Origin: Bacteroidaceae bacterium
GTDB taxonomy: Bacteria; Bacteroidota; Bacteroidia; Bacteroidales; Bacteroidaceae
DNA: 39,835 nt
Assembly (NCBI GenBank): GCA_900770705.1
Contig: CAAGLF010000088.1
Coordinates: 1 to 39,835 of the forward strand
Direction of reading: 5' to 3'
The notes beneath the pieces were generated by a model that was not told where the DNA came from, did no database searches, and saw nothing but the letters and a program-made list of their open reading frames with translations. Positions 1-7,237 of the stretch are shown here, in pieces. Position numbers and translations under genes: made by a program. Numbering within the stretch: the first letter of the stretch is position 1; each line of letters starts with the position of its first letter.

Positions 1-789
<789 letters not shown>

Positions 790-988
790 CTAATTATAAT
801 GTTTCTTGTTTATCTGTAAGCTCATGACGCTCTTTCGTCTTTCTTCCTTGGGTCTCTTGACGGTTCGTTTTACCCTGGAACAACCTACAAAGGGCTGTTC
901 CGGTCTTGCATTTCTCTCTGCAAAAAAGTTATGGAATCCTTTCAAAGAACTTTCGTTTTCTAACGCTCAACAGGACGTTTCCCGTTTA
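790..988 (-). other. 16S rRNA leader with stem-loop and boxA-like site
   Basis: This is the transcribed spacer between the predicted rRNA start (about 988) and the 16S gene. It contains no protein gene. The complement of 939-950 reads GTTCTTTGAAAG, resembling the GTTCTTTGA boxA-like antitermination motif of Bacteroidetes rRNA leaders. A perfect 6-bp stem, GGAACA at 877-882 with TGTTCC at 896-901, closes a 13-nt loop and could be part of rRNA processing or antitermination. Assignments rest on motif similarity and position only. Confidence 0.55.
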
Positions 989-995
989 GCGAGTG

Positions 996-1027
996 CAAAA
1001 GTACTGCCTTTTCACGTAACAGCCAAA
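996..1027 (-). promoter_or_regulatory. rRNA operon promoter
   Basis: On the minus strand a TTTG box (complement of 1024-1027) is followed after 20 nt by TACTTTTG (complement of 996-1003). This matches the Bacteroidetes sigma-ABfr pattern TTTG, 19-21 nt, TAnnTTTG. The predicted start is near 988, giving a leader of roughly 200 nt before 16S. Confidence 0.8.
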
Positions 1028-1243
1028 TTATTTTGGGAGAAATTTTCAGCCAATCTCTCCGAAAATGCGGCCTGCCCCTGGCTACCGGCTTGCGGGACAG
1101 ACGTTTGCGCCCTGCAAAAATTTTCACCGGATTCGGGAGAATCTCTCCGAAACATTGCCACGGACTGCAAAAATCACACTATTCATCCATTCCACCAAAT
1201 CCTGCGGGCACTTTTTACGCCTTTCCTGCTGTAGAACATATTT

Positions 1244-1419
1244 TCGGGCCAAAACAGACTGCCTTCAGTCCGGACGCCGGGAAAACCGGGCTCCGGTATG
1301 ACCCAAACCAGGGCCCGGCATCGACGAAGACGGGGCCCATTACTGGCAAAGACGGGGCCCACCTTCGGGCAGGACGAAGCCCACCTCTGCCGGCAACGCC
1401 CGACGCCTTTTCCACAGCC
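1244..1419. repeat. 22-nt repeat array, locus 1
   Basis: Tandem degenerate units recur every 22 nt, with a GGGGCCC-like heptamer at 1288, 1310, 1332, 1354 and 1376, and weaker ones at 1244, 1266 and 1398. The 15-nt linkers resemble one another, for example ATTACTGGCAAAGAC after 1332 and GGCATCGACGAAGAC after 1310. It fills the gap between the rRNA promoter and the 3' side of the small gene at 1635-1805. The same family occurs at 3225, 5402, 9867 and 21857. There are no unique spacers, so it is not a CRISPR. Function is unknown. Confidence 0.85.
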
Positions 1420-1424
1420 GGCCT

Positions 1425-1443
1425 ACACATATTATATATATAG
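1425..1443 (+). other. AT-rich ACACAT(A)TTATATATA motif, copy 1
   Basis: ACACATATTATATATATAG directly follows the right end of the 22-nt array, preceded by AGCCGGCC. Closely related sequences occur at 5587-5604, at 13831-13847 on the minus strand and, more weakly, at 17136-17152. Copy 2 also caps a 22-nt array and is also preceded by GCCGGCC. A protein-binding site or a boundary of a mobile element are possible; neither is shown. Confidence 0.5.
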
Positions 1444-1457
1444 ACACATCCGCAACG

Positions 1458-1490
1458 CAAAACAGGCCTATCCTCGCGGACCGGCCTGCT
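1458..1490 (-). terminator. Probable terminator for the 1635-1805 gene
   Basis: On the minus strand a stem CAGGCC/GGCCTG (1463-1468 with 1483-1488), with an inner TCC/GGA pairing, is followed by TTTTG. It lies about 145 nt past the stop codon of the small gene. The rest of 1491-1634 shows nothing recognisable. Confidence 0.5.
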
Positions 1491-1634
1491 TTCAATACAT
1501 CTTGATTTATTGATTCTCTAATTCTTCAGGAGGTATATCCTAAAGAGAGAGGGCGTCTGCCGCTGCAGGCGCTGTGGGGAAAGGCAGGGCGCCACGACGC
1601 ACGGCCACGGCTGCCTCTGCCTCTTGGCATTGCA

Positions 1635-1805
1635 TCAGTTTTCGTCCATCGACGACCACATCTCGTTGCTCCAACCCTTCTTGTCGGAGAACTGACTGGT
1701 CGTTTCCGTATTGGAAAACTTATAGCTGTCGCCCGAGGCGGCCAACATCTGCTCCACGTGGAGTTCCAGCTCCTGCTGGGCGGGGGTGATATATGTCTTT
1801 CTCAT
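1635..1805 (-). CDS. Small protein (56 aa) paired with a sorted surface protein
   Basis: This short gene begins 49 nt after the stop of the surface-protein remnant at 1855-3224. The start is ATG at 1805-1803 and the stop TGA at 1637-1635. The product opens MRKTYITP, has hydrophobic and acidic residues to E18, then L21-A-A-S-G25, and ends with a KKGW....W.S tail and acidic residues. It matches the 59-aa product at 33583-33762: both start M-(K/R)-(R/K)-x-Y-(I/M)-x-P, both have E18 and L21 followed by small residues with no gap, and both end GW(S/N)...W(S/T)S. No transmembrane segment or classical signal peptide is evident. I do not recognise a named family. The paired context suggests a surface-exported partner or a leader-bearing peptide; this is inference. 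Confidence 0.75.
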   Translation of the reverse strand: MRKTYITPAQQELELHVEQMLAASGDSYKFSNTETTSQFSDKKGWSNEMWSSMDEN

Positions 1806-1854
1806 TGTCTGAATACTTGTGGTTGATATATAAACTGCGTGCCCGCGGCACCCT

Positions 1855-3224
1855 TTACTTCACGATGAACTTGTGTCCGTTCCGAATGTACAGACCGCCC
1901 TTCCGGGCCTTCACCACGCGGCGGCCGCTGAGGTCGAAGAGGGGAGCCTCCGCGCCGTCTGCGGCAGGCAGGGCCTCAATGGCCGTCACACCGCCGAACA
2001 CGAGCTGCATGCCTGCGGCTTCGCTACCGCTGTCGCCGAGCCAATAAGCCTTGTTGGCAGCGAGCGTCGTGCCCGTGAACCTGTAGAAGCCAATGCCATC
2101 TTCGGCGGCAAGGGTGTAGATGGTGCCTGCGGGCATACTGGTAGTTGCCACCAGCGAACCGGAGAGCAGGGTCTCGAAGTCGTCGGCGCTGTCCACGAGG
2201 GAGAGGGTGGCCGTAGCCTGATCCTGACTGCCCTTGATGATTACGCCCTTCTGTGCGGGCACGGCGGCTACTGCATTGGCCGTCAGCGTCGTGCTGCCCT
2301 GGGCGCTCACGCGGTAAGCCGTTGCGTCCGTAGCCTGTACGGCGAAGGGCAGATAGATGTGGCATAGGCGGCATCGCCCACTGTGTTCATAGCCACCTCA
2401 AGGTCTGTGGCGGGAATGATATACCAGGCAAAGCCATCGGCTGTGGCAGGACTGCCGTCCCAGCCATTCATCACTCCCTTTTGATTTGTATACAGCATAC
2501 GCCGGTAGCCGGTCTCCTCCGTGTATGTCAGGGAGAACAATGCGCTGCCCAGAGAGGTGATGTCGTACGTAGCGGCGGCGTCGCTCATATCCACATAAAC
2601 CGAATTTGCCGTAGAGCTGGTAGCACCGATGTACTTGCCGCTGTTCGGGTTCTGCAAAGTGTAATGCGTATCACTCGCTTCAATCTTCCAGATGTTGTCG
2701 ACATCGGTCTTGTTGGCGGCATAGACGCGAATGCTTGCCTCCGCGGCACCAGGCAGATAGTTCATATAGCCCTTGGTCGAGCTGTTGGTATAGTGACCGG
2801 CATCACTGGTATAGCGATTGCGGTTCTGGAGGCGATAATACTTGCCGGGTACCAAGGATATCACGTCGGCTGCCGCTATCTTCCGGCATTCGTCCACCAC
2901 GTCTCCAGCCTTGGTGAAGTTCAGCGGATCCGCCTCTGCCGTTGTACAGAGTGCGAGGGCTGCAGAAAGACTGGCGGCAGTCAGGTAGGCGCTGTTGTCC
3001 ACTGCACCTACAGGGATATTGGCAAAGTACCTGACATAGTTGACAGGGAAGGAAGCGGGCGTCAGGAACATACAACTTGAACCGGCATCTGCCTCATTCC
3101 AATAGGACACCTTTCCGCCAGTCAGGTTCAAGTTCATATAGCAGTTGCCTCCTCCTGGCTTCTGGAAACAATACCAGTTGGCATTGGCAGTGCCTTTAAC
3201 CAGTGTCCACGTATTGCTTTCATC
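1855..3224 (-). pseudogene. Truncated, frameshifted secreted surface protein with C-terminal sorting-like tail
   Basis: Two overlapping frames form one protein. The upstream part (about 3224 down to 2358) has a PGKYYRLQNRN..-type region resembling beta-trefoil or ricin-like repeats. At about 2357/2358 the frame must shift by one base: the sequence reads GDAAYAT, then continues in the other frame as YLPFAVQATDATAYRVSAQ, as in intact relatives. The downstream part ends with a sorting-like tail FDLSGRRV..KGGLYIRNG. No signal peptide or credible start codon is found; the reading frame remains open past the ATG at 3137 but similarity fades near 3225, exactly where the 22-nt array begins. The single missing base could be a sequencing error, but the lost 5' end cannot be explained that way. 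It is followed by the small gene at 1635-1805, mirroring the intact pair at 30779-33762. Confidence 0.8.
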
Positions 3225-3671
3225 GGGGGCAGACAGGCGTATAAGGCGGGGCAGGGACTGGCATAGAGCGGGACAGGAGCAGACATACGGCGGGCCCGCC
3301 GACGCCAGTGCTGACGCCGGGATGGCACAGGGAGGAAGCCGACGGGAAAGTACGCGGAGGCCAAAGTGCCGTAAAGTCGGGGCTCACCGCTACAGACAAT
3401 TGGCCTCACCTTTGCGGATAACGGGCTTCATCATCGGGCATAATGGAGCCAGGTTTCCGCAACGGTGGAGCCAAGTATCTGCGAAGCCGGGGTCCATCGC
3501 TGGCGGCGATGGACCCCGGTATGTGCGGCGTTGTGGCGAGAGGGCTTTGGAGACAGCGGCGGAAAATGGCTCTTTCTTCAGCGAAAAATGGCTATTTCCT
3601 CAACAAAAGACGACTCTTTCTTCAGCAAAAGACGGCTATTTCTTCAGCAAAAGACGGCTATTTCTTCAGCG
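3225..3671. repeat. 22-nt repeat array, locus 2 (about 20 units, one register)
   Basis: Heptamers at exact 22-nt steps from 3225 (3225, 3247, 3269, 3291 and so on to 3665) follow one register for about 450 bp. Clear GGGGCCC relatives are at 3291 (CGGGCCC), 3357 (GAGGCCA), 3379 (GGGGCTC), 3401 (TGGCCTC), 3445 and 3467 (GGAGCCA), 3489 (GGGGTCC) and 3511 (GGACCCC). From 3577 the heptamer changes to TTCAGCG/TTCAGCA and the linker to AAAGACGGCTATTTC, but the 22-nt phase is unbroken. The last unit overlaps the final codons and stop of the permease gene (3658). The left end abuts the lost 5' end of the 1855-3224 gene. The stretch has no gene of its own. Confidence 0.9.
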
Positions 3672-5301
3672 AGAAGCGGACACAGAAGTAGCCGATGTGA
3701 CCCAAGCCGAAGATGACGCTGATGAGCATCATCGTGCGGTCGGCCTCCCAGCCTACCACTTCCTGGTGCCAGAATCCGGTGATAATGCAGAAGAATCCCA
3801 GTATGATGCCGAAGACGCTGAGGAGGGTCTGGCCGTGACGCAGGGCGGAGCCGCCTCCCAACCGGCTGTGGCGCACGCCGTAGGAGGCGTAGATGTCGAG
3901 TCCGAGCAGCATCCACATCACCAGTCGTATCCACGTGTCGGCCGGCAGAAAAGCCATCATCGAGACACAGAGCAGGATACCCGCTGCGGGCACATAGGGC
4001 ACAAAGGGGGTATGGAAGGCGCGGGGAGCGTCGGGCTGCGTGCGGCGTACGACGATTATGCCTGCGCAGACGAGGGCAAAGGCGAAGAGGGTGCCGATGG
4101 AGGTCATCTCGCCCGCAACCCGCGAGGGCACCCATCCGGCGGCCAGGCTGACCAGCACCATGAAGAGCATGTTGGAGCGCAAGGGGGTGCGGAAGCGCCG
4201 GTGGAGGTGGCAGAAGAGCCCGGGCAGGAGGCCGTCGCGGCTCATGCTGTAGAATACGCGGCTCTGCCCCATCAGCATTACCATAATGACGCTGGCGTAG
4301 CCGAGCAGGATGGCCAGGATAATGCCGCGTCCCAACCAGGGGAAGGCGGGCTGCACGATGCCGTCGGCGCCTGCCGTGCCCATGTGTTGTACGGCTATGA
4401 ATGCGGGTGCTATGCCGCCCTCGCCGCGGTATTCGGTGTAGTGCACGACGCCCGTCATCACTATGGCAAAGAGTACGTAGAGTACGGTGCAGACCAGGAG
4501 GCTGCCCAGTATGCCTATCGGCATGTTCCGTCGCGGGTTGACAGTTTCCTGAGCTGCGGTGGAGACGGCGTCGAACCCGATGTATGCAAAGAACACGATG
4601 GCGGCTCCGCGGAGCACACCGCTAATGCCGTATTCGCCGAACACGCCCGTATTCTGCGGAATGTAGGGGCTGAAGTTGTCGGCATTGATGTATTTCCATC
4701 CGAGCAGTATGAAGGCCAGTACCACCAGAAGTTTCAGCACTACGATGAAGTCGTTGAAACGGGCGGAGCCTTTCGTGCCTCCCGCCAGTATCAGCGAGAG
4801 GAGCACTACTATAGCCATTGCGGGCACGTTGACCACGCCGCCCTCTGCAGGGCAGGCCGTCATCCACTGCGGCAGGGCGTAGCCCACGTCGGACATCATC
4901 TCACAGAAGTATTTGCTCCAGGAGATGCTGACGGTCGTTGCCGCCACTGCATACTCAAGCACGAGGTCCCAACCGATGACCCATGCCACGAACTCTCCCA
5001 TCGTGACATAGGAATAGGCGTAGGCAGAGCCCGAAATGGGGAGCATGCTGGCGAACTCGGCATAGCATAGTCCGCAGAAGGCGCAGGCTATGGCGGCCAG
5101 AACGAAGGAGATGGTGATGGCAGGCCCGGTGTGCTCTCCGGCCACTACGCCCGTGACGCTGAACAGACCGGCACCGATGACGACGCCGATGCCGAGGGCT
5201 ATCAAGCCCCATGGACCCAACACGCGCTTCAGGCCGTTGCCTTCCTGTCCCTCGACTTCCTCGAGCAACCGGGCTATCGGTTTCTTAATGAAAAGGCTCA
5301 T
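3658..5301 (-). CDS. APC-family amino-acid permease (cationic amino-acid transporter type)
   Basis: The 547-aa product is a polytopic inner-membrane protein with about 12-14 hydrophobic segments. The first segment carries GVVIGAGLFSVTG at residues 39-51, the glycine-rich substrate-binding loop of the APC superfamily, and the following region (GPAITISF..CYAEFASMLP.SGSAY.Y) is typical of the CAT/YfnA branch. It should import amino acids by proton symport or exchange; the substrate is not readable from sequence. I chose the ATG at 5301 because the upstream extension is repeat-derived and the start lies 30 nt inside a good promoter (5331-5364). The C-terminus ends RFSLKK, and these codons form the last unit of the 22-nt array. 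It is transcribed alone and divergently from ahcY. Confidence 0.9.
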   Translation of the reverse strand: MSLFIKKPIARLLEEVEGQEGNGLKRVLGPWGLIALGIGVVIGAGLFSVTGVVAGEHTGPAITISFVLAAIACAFCGLCYAEFASMLPISGSAYAYSYVTMGEFVAWVIGWDLVLEYAVAATTVSISWSKYFCEMMSDVGYALPQWMTACPAEGGVVNVPAMAIVVLLSLILAGGTKGSARFNDFIVVLKLLVVLAFILLGWKYINADNFSPYIPQNTGVFGEYGISGVLRGAAIVFFAYIGFDAVSTAAQETVNPRRNMPIGILGSLLVCTVLYVLFAIVMTGVVHYTEYRGEGGIAPAFIAVQHMGTAGADGIVQPAFPWLGRGIILAILLGYASVIMVMLMGQSRVFYSMSRDGLLPGLFCHLHRRFRTPLRSNMLFMVLVSLAAGWVPSRVAGEMTSIGTLFAFALVCAGIIVVRRTQPDAPRAFHTPFVPYVPAAGILLCVSMMAFLPADTWIRLVMWMLLGLDIYASYGVRHSRLGGGSALRHGQTLLSVFGIILGFFCIITGFWHQEVVGWEADRTMMLISVIFGLGHIGYFCVRFSLKK

Positions 5302-5330
5302 AGTGATAACGTTTTGTTTAGTTTTGCGGG

Positions 5331-5364
5331 CAAAGGTATGAAAAAATGTTTGAAAATCAGCAAA
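5331..5364 (-). promoter_or_regulatory. Promoter of the amino-acid permease gene
   Basis: On the minus strand TTTG (complement of 5361-5364) and TACCTTTG (complement of 5331-5338) are separated by 22 nt, slightly longer than usual. The predicted start lies about 20 nt before the ATG at 5301. Confidence 0.65.
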
Positions 5365-5401
5365 ACTGCAAGACAAATTGAGCGACAGCGGCAGAAAAGT
5401 C

Positions 5402-5584
5402 GGTGCCGGCCTTCGGGAAGGACAGCTGCCGCGGCGGGGGACGATGGGGCCCGGCTCTGGCAACGATGGGGCCCATCGTCGGGCACAACGGGGCCCATTA
5501 TCGGCGAAGCCGGGGCCCATCACCGATAAAGCCGGGGCCCACCTTCCTCCATACTGCGGCCCACCGGCCCCCGCGCCGGCCGCC
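5402..5584. repeat. 22-nt repeat array, locus 3 (best conserved)
   Basis: Five consecutive perfect GGGGCCC heptamers stand at 5446, 5468, 5490, 5512 and 5534, exactly 22 nt apart. They are flanked by decayed units at 5402, 5424, 5556 (GCGGCCC) and 5578. Linkers follow a common pattern, for example ATTATCGGCGAAGCC and ATCACCGATAAAGCC. The array occupies the divergent gap between the permease promoter and the ahcY promoter, so it could affect both genes. Confidence 0.93.
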
Positions 5585-5586
5585 AT

Positions 5587-5604
5587 ACACATTATAATAT
5601 ATAG
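5587..5604 (+). other. AT-rich ACACATTATA motif, copy 2
   Basis: ACACATTATAATATATAG follows the last decayed unit of the 22-nt array and is preceded by GCCGGCCGCC. It is the closest relative of the motif at 1425-1443 and shares its placement at an array end. Between here and the ahcY promoter (5605-5713) I see nothing else. Confidence 0.5.
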
Positions 5605-5713
5605 GCAGCCGTGGCAGCAGCTGCGGCCGTCCCCGCCTCCTCCCGGGCCAGCAAAAGCCAACGGCCTGCCGCAAAAAAACGGCCGACAGACCACGGGTTA
5701 CGGCAAAAAGGCG

Positions 5714-5721
5714 TAAATTTG
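5714..5721 (+). promoter_or_regulatory. Probable -7 element for ahcY
   Basis: TAAATTTG matches TAnnTTTG and lies 23 nt before the ATG. No convincing TTG box is present at the usual distance. The predicted untranslated leader is under 20 nt, which leaves no room for a riboswitch. Confidence 0.5.
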
Positions 5722-5744
5722 CGCCCGAAAAATACGCTAAAGCA

Positions 5745-7163
5745 ATGAACAACGAACTCTTTTCGACCCTGCCTTACAAGGTGGCAGACATCACACTTGC
5801 CGACTTCGGACGCAAGGAAATCGCTATTGCCGAGCACGAAATGCCGGGACTGATGGCACTGCGTGCCAAATATGCCGGCCAGAAGCCGCTCCAGGGCGCC
5901 CGCATCATGGGCTCGCTGCACATGACGATACAGACCGCCGTTCTCATCGAGACGCTCAAGGAACTGGGCGCAGAGGTGCGGTGGTGCTCATGCAACATAT
6001 ACTCCACACAGGACCATGCGGCCGCAGCGATGGCGCAGGCCGGCATAGGCGTGTTTGCCTGGAAGGGCGAGTCGCTCGAAGACTACTGGTGGTGTACGCT
6101 GCAGGCAATGAACTTTCCCGGCGGCAAGCTGCCCGACCTCATCGTGGACGACGGGGGAGATGCCACGCTGATGGTGCACCTCGGCGCCCGGGCCGAAGCC
6201 GACGCCTCCGTGCTCGAAGGCCCGTCGAGCAGTGGAGACGAGGCCGCCCTGAAGGACCTGCTGCGCGACGTGCTGAAAGAGCAGCCCCGGCGATGGCAGC
6301 AGACGGCCCGGTCGCTGCGCGGCGTGAGCGAGGAGACCACCACCGGCGTACACCGCCTGTATCAGATGATGGAGCGGGGCGAACTGCTCTTCCCCGCCTT
6401 CAACGTGAACGACAGCGTCACCAAGTCGAAGTTTGACAACCTGTATGGGTGTCGGGAAAGCCTTGCCGACGGCATCAAGCGGGCCACCGACGTGATGATA
6501 GCCGGCAAGGTGTGCGTAGTGGCCGGCTACGGCGAAGTGGGCAAGGGCTGCGCACAGTCGATGAGAAGCTACGGAGCGCGGGTCATCGTGACGGAAATCG
6601 ACCCCATCTGCGCCCTGCAAGCGGCGATGGAGGGCTACGAGGTGCTGACGATGGACGAGGCCGCACCCATAGGAAACATATTTGTAACGACCACGGGAAA
6701 CATCGACGTCATCACCACCGACCACCTGCAGCGCATGCCCGACCAGGCCATCGTATGCAACATCGGTCACTTCGACTCCGAGATACAAGTGGACAAACTC
6801 AAGGCACTGCCGGGCATAGAGGTGACCCGCATCAAGCCCCAGGTAGACAGCTACCGGTTCCCGGACGGCCATCGCATCACCCTGCTGGCAGACGGCCGTC
6901 TGGTCAACCTGGGCTGCGCCACGGGCCACCCGTCGTTCGTCATGTCGAACAGCTTTACCAACCAGACGCTCGCACAGATGGCACTCTGGAGCCGGAAGTA
7001 CGAAGTGGGCGTGTACCGCCTTCCCAAAGAGCTCGACGAAGAAGTGGCCCGCCTGCACCTGGAACACATCGGGGCGCACCTCACGCAACTCACCCCCGAG
7101 CAAGCCGCCTACATAGGAGTGCCCGTAGAAGGCCCCTACAAAGCCGAACACTACCGCTACTGA
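5745..7163 (+). CDS. ahcY: S-adenosylhomocysteine hydrolase
   Basis: The enzyme splits S-adenosylhomocysteine into adenosine and homocysteine in the cytosol, relieving product inhibition of methyltransferases. The 472-aa length is normal for the bacterial family. Visible marks are the N-terminal substrate domain (MPGLMALRAKY...GARI.GSLHMTIQTAVLIETL), STQDHAAAA, DDGGDAT, the FNVNDSVTKSKFDN segment, the NAD-binding GYGEVGKG at about residues 261-268, and a C-terminal end in KAEHYRY. It is followed after 74 nt by the YfhO-like gene on the same strand without an obvious terminator, so co-transcription is possible, although no functional link is known. The start is the only ATG that keeps the complete N-terminal domain. 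Confidence 0.97.
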   Translation: MNNELFSTLPYKVADITLADFGRKEIAIAEHEMPGLMALRAKYAGQKPLQGARIMGSLHMTIQTAVLIETLKELGAEVRWCSCNIYSTQDHAAAAMAQAGIGVFAWKGESLEDYWWCTLQAMNFPGGKLPDLIVDDGGDATLMVHLGARAEADASVLEGPSSSGDEAALKDLLRDVLKEQPRRWQQTARSLRGVSEETTTGVHRLYQMMERGELLFPAFNVNDSVTKSKFDNLYGCRESLADGIKRATDVMIAGKVCVVAGYGEVGKGCAQSMRSYGARVIVTEIDPICALQAAMEGYEVLTMDEAAPIGNIFVTTTGNIDVITTDHLQRMPDQAIVCNIGHFDSEIQVDKLKALPGIEVTRIKPQVDSYRFPDGHRITLLADGRLVNLGCATGHPSFVMSNSFTNQTLAQMALWSRKYEVGVYRLPKELDEEVARLHLEHIGAHLTQLTPEQAAYIGVPVEGPYKAEHYRY

Positions 7164-7237
7164 TACCCCCACCGCACCGGACGGGCAGCGCCACAGCGCC
7201 CCGGAACGCCGGCAAACAACCCTGAAAACAAGCCGAA

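Noticed and set aside
3145..5070. Plus-strand open frame (641 codons) across the 22-nt array and permease gene
   Set aside because: It is low-complexity, His/Gln/Gly-rich and lies opposite a conserved transporter; it has no plausible start or partner.
1244..5584. CRISPR array at the 22-nt repeat loci
   Set aside because: There are no unique spacers between repeats: the full 22 nt is the unit, linkers are related to one another, and no cas genes are in the window.
5722..5744. S-adenosylhomocysteine riboswitch before ahcY
   Set aside because: The predicted leader after the -7 element at 5714 is too short for the known SAH-riboswitch fold and no matching stems are seen.
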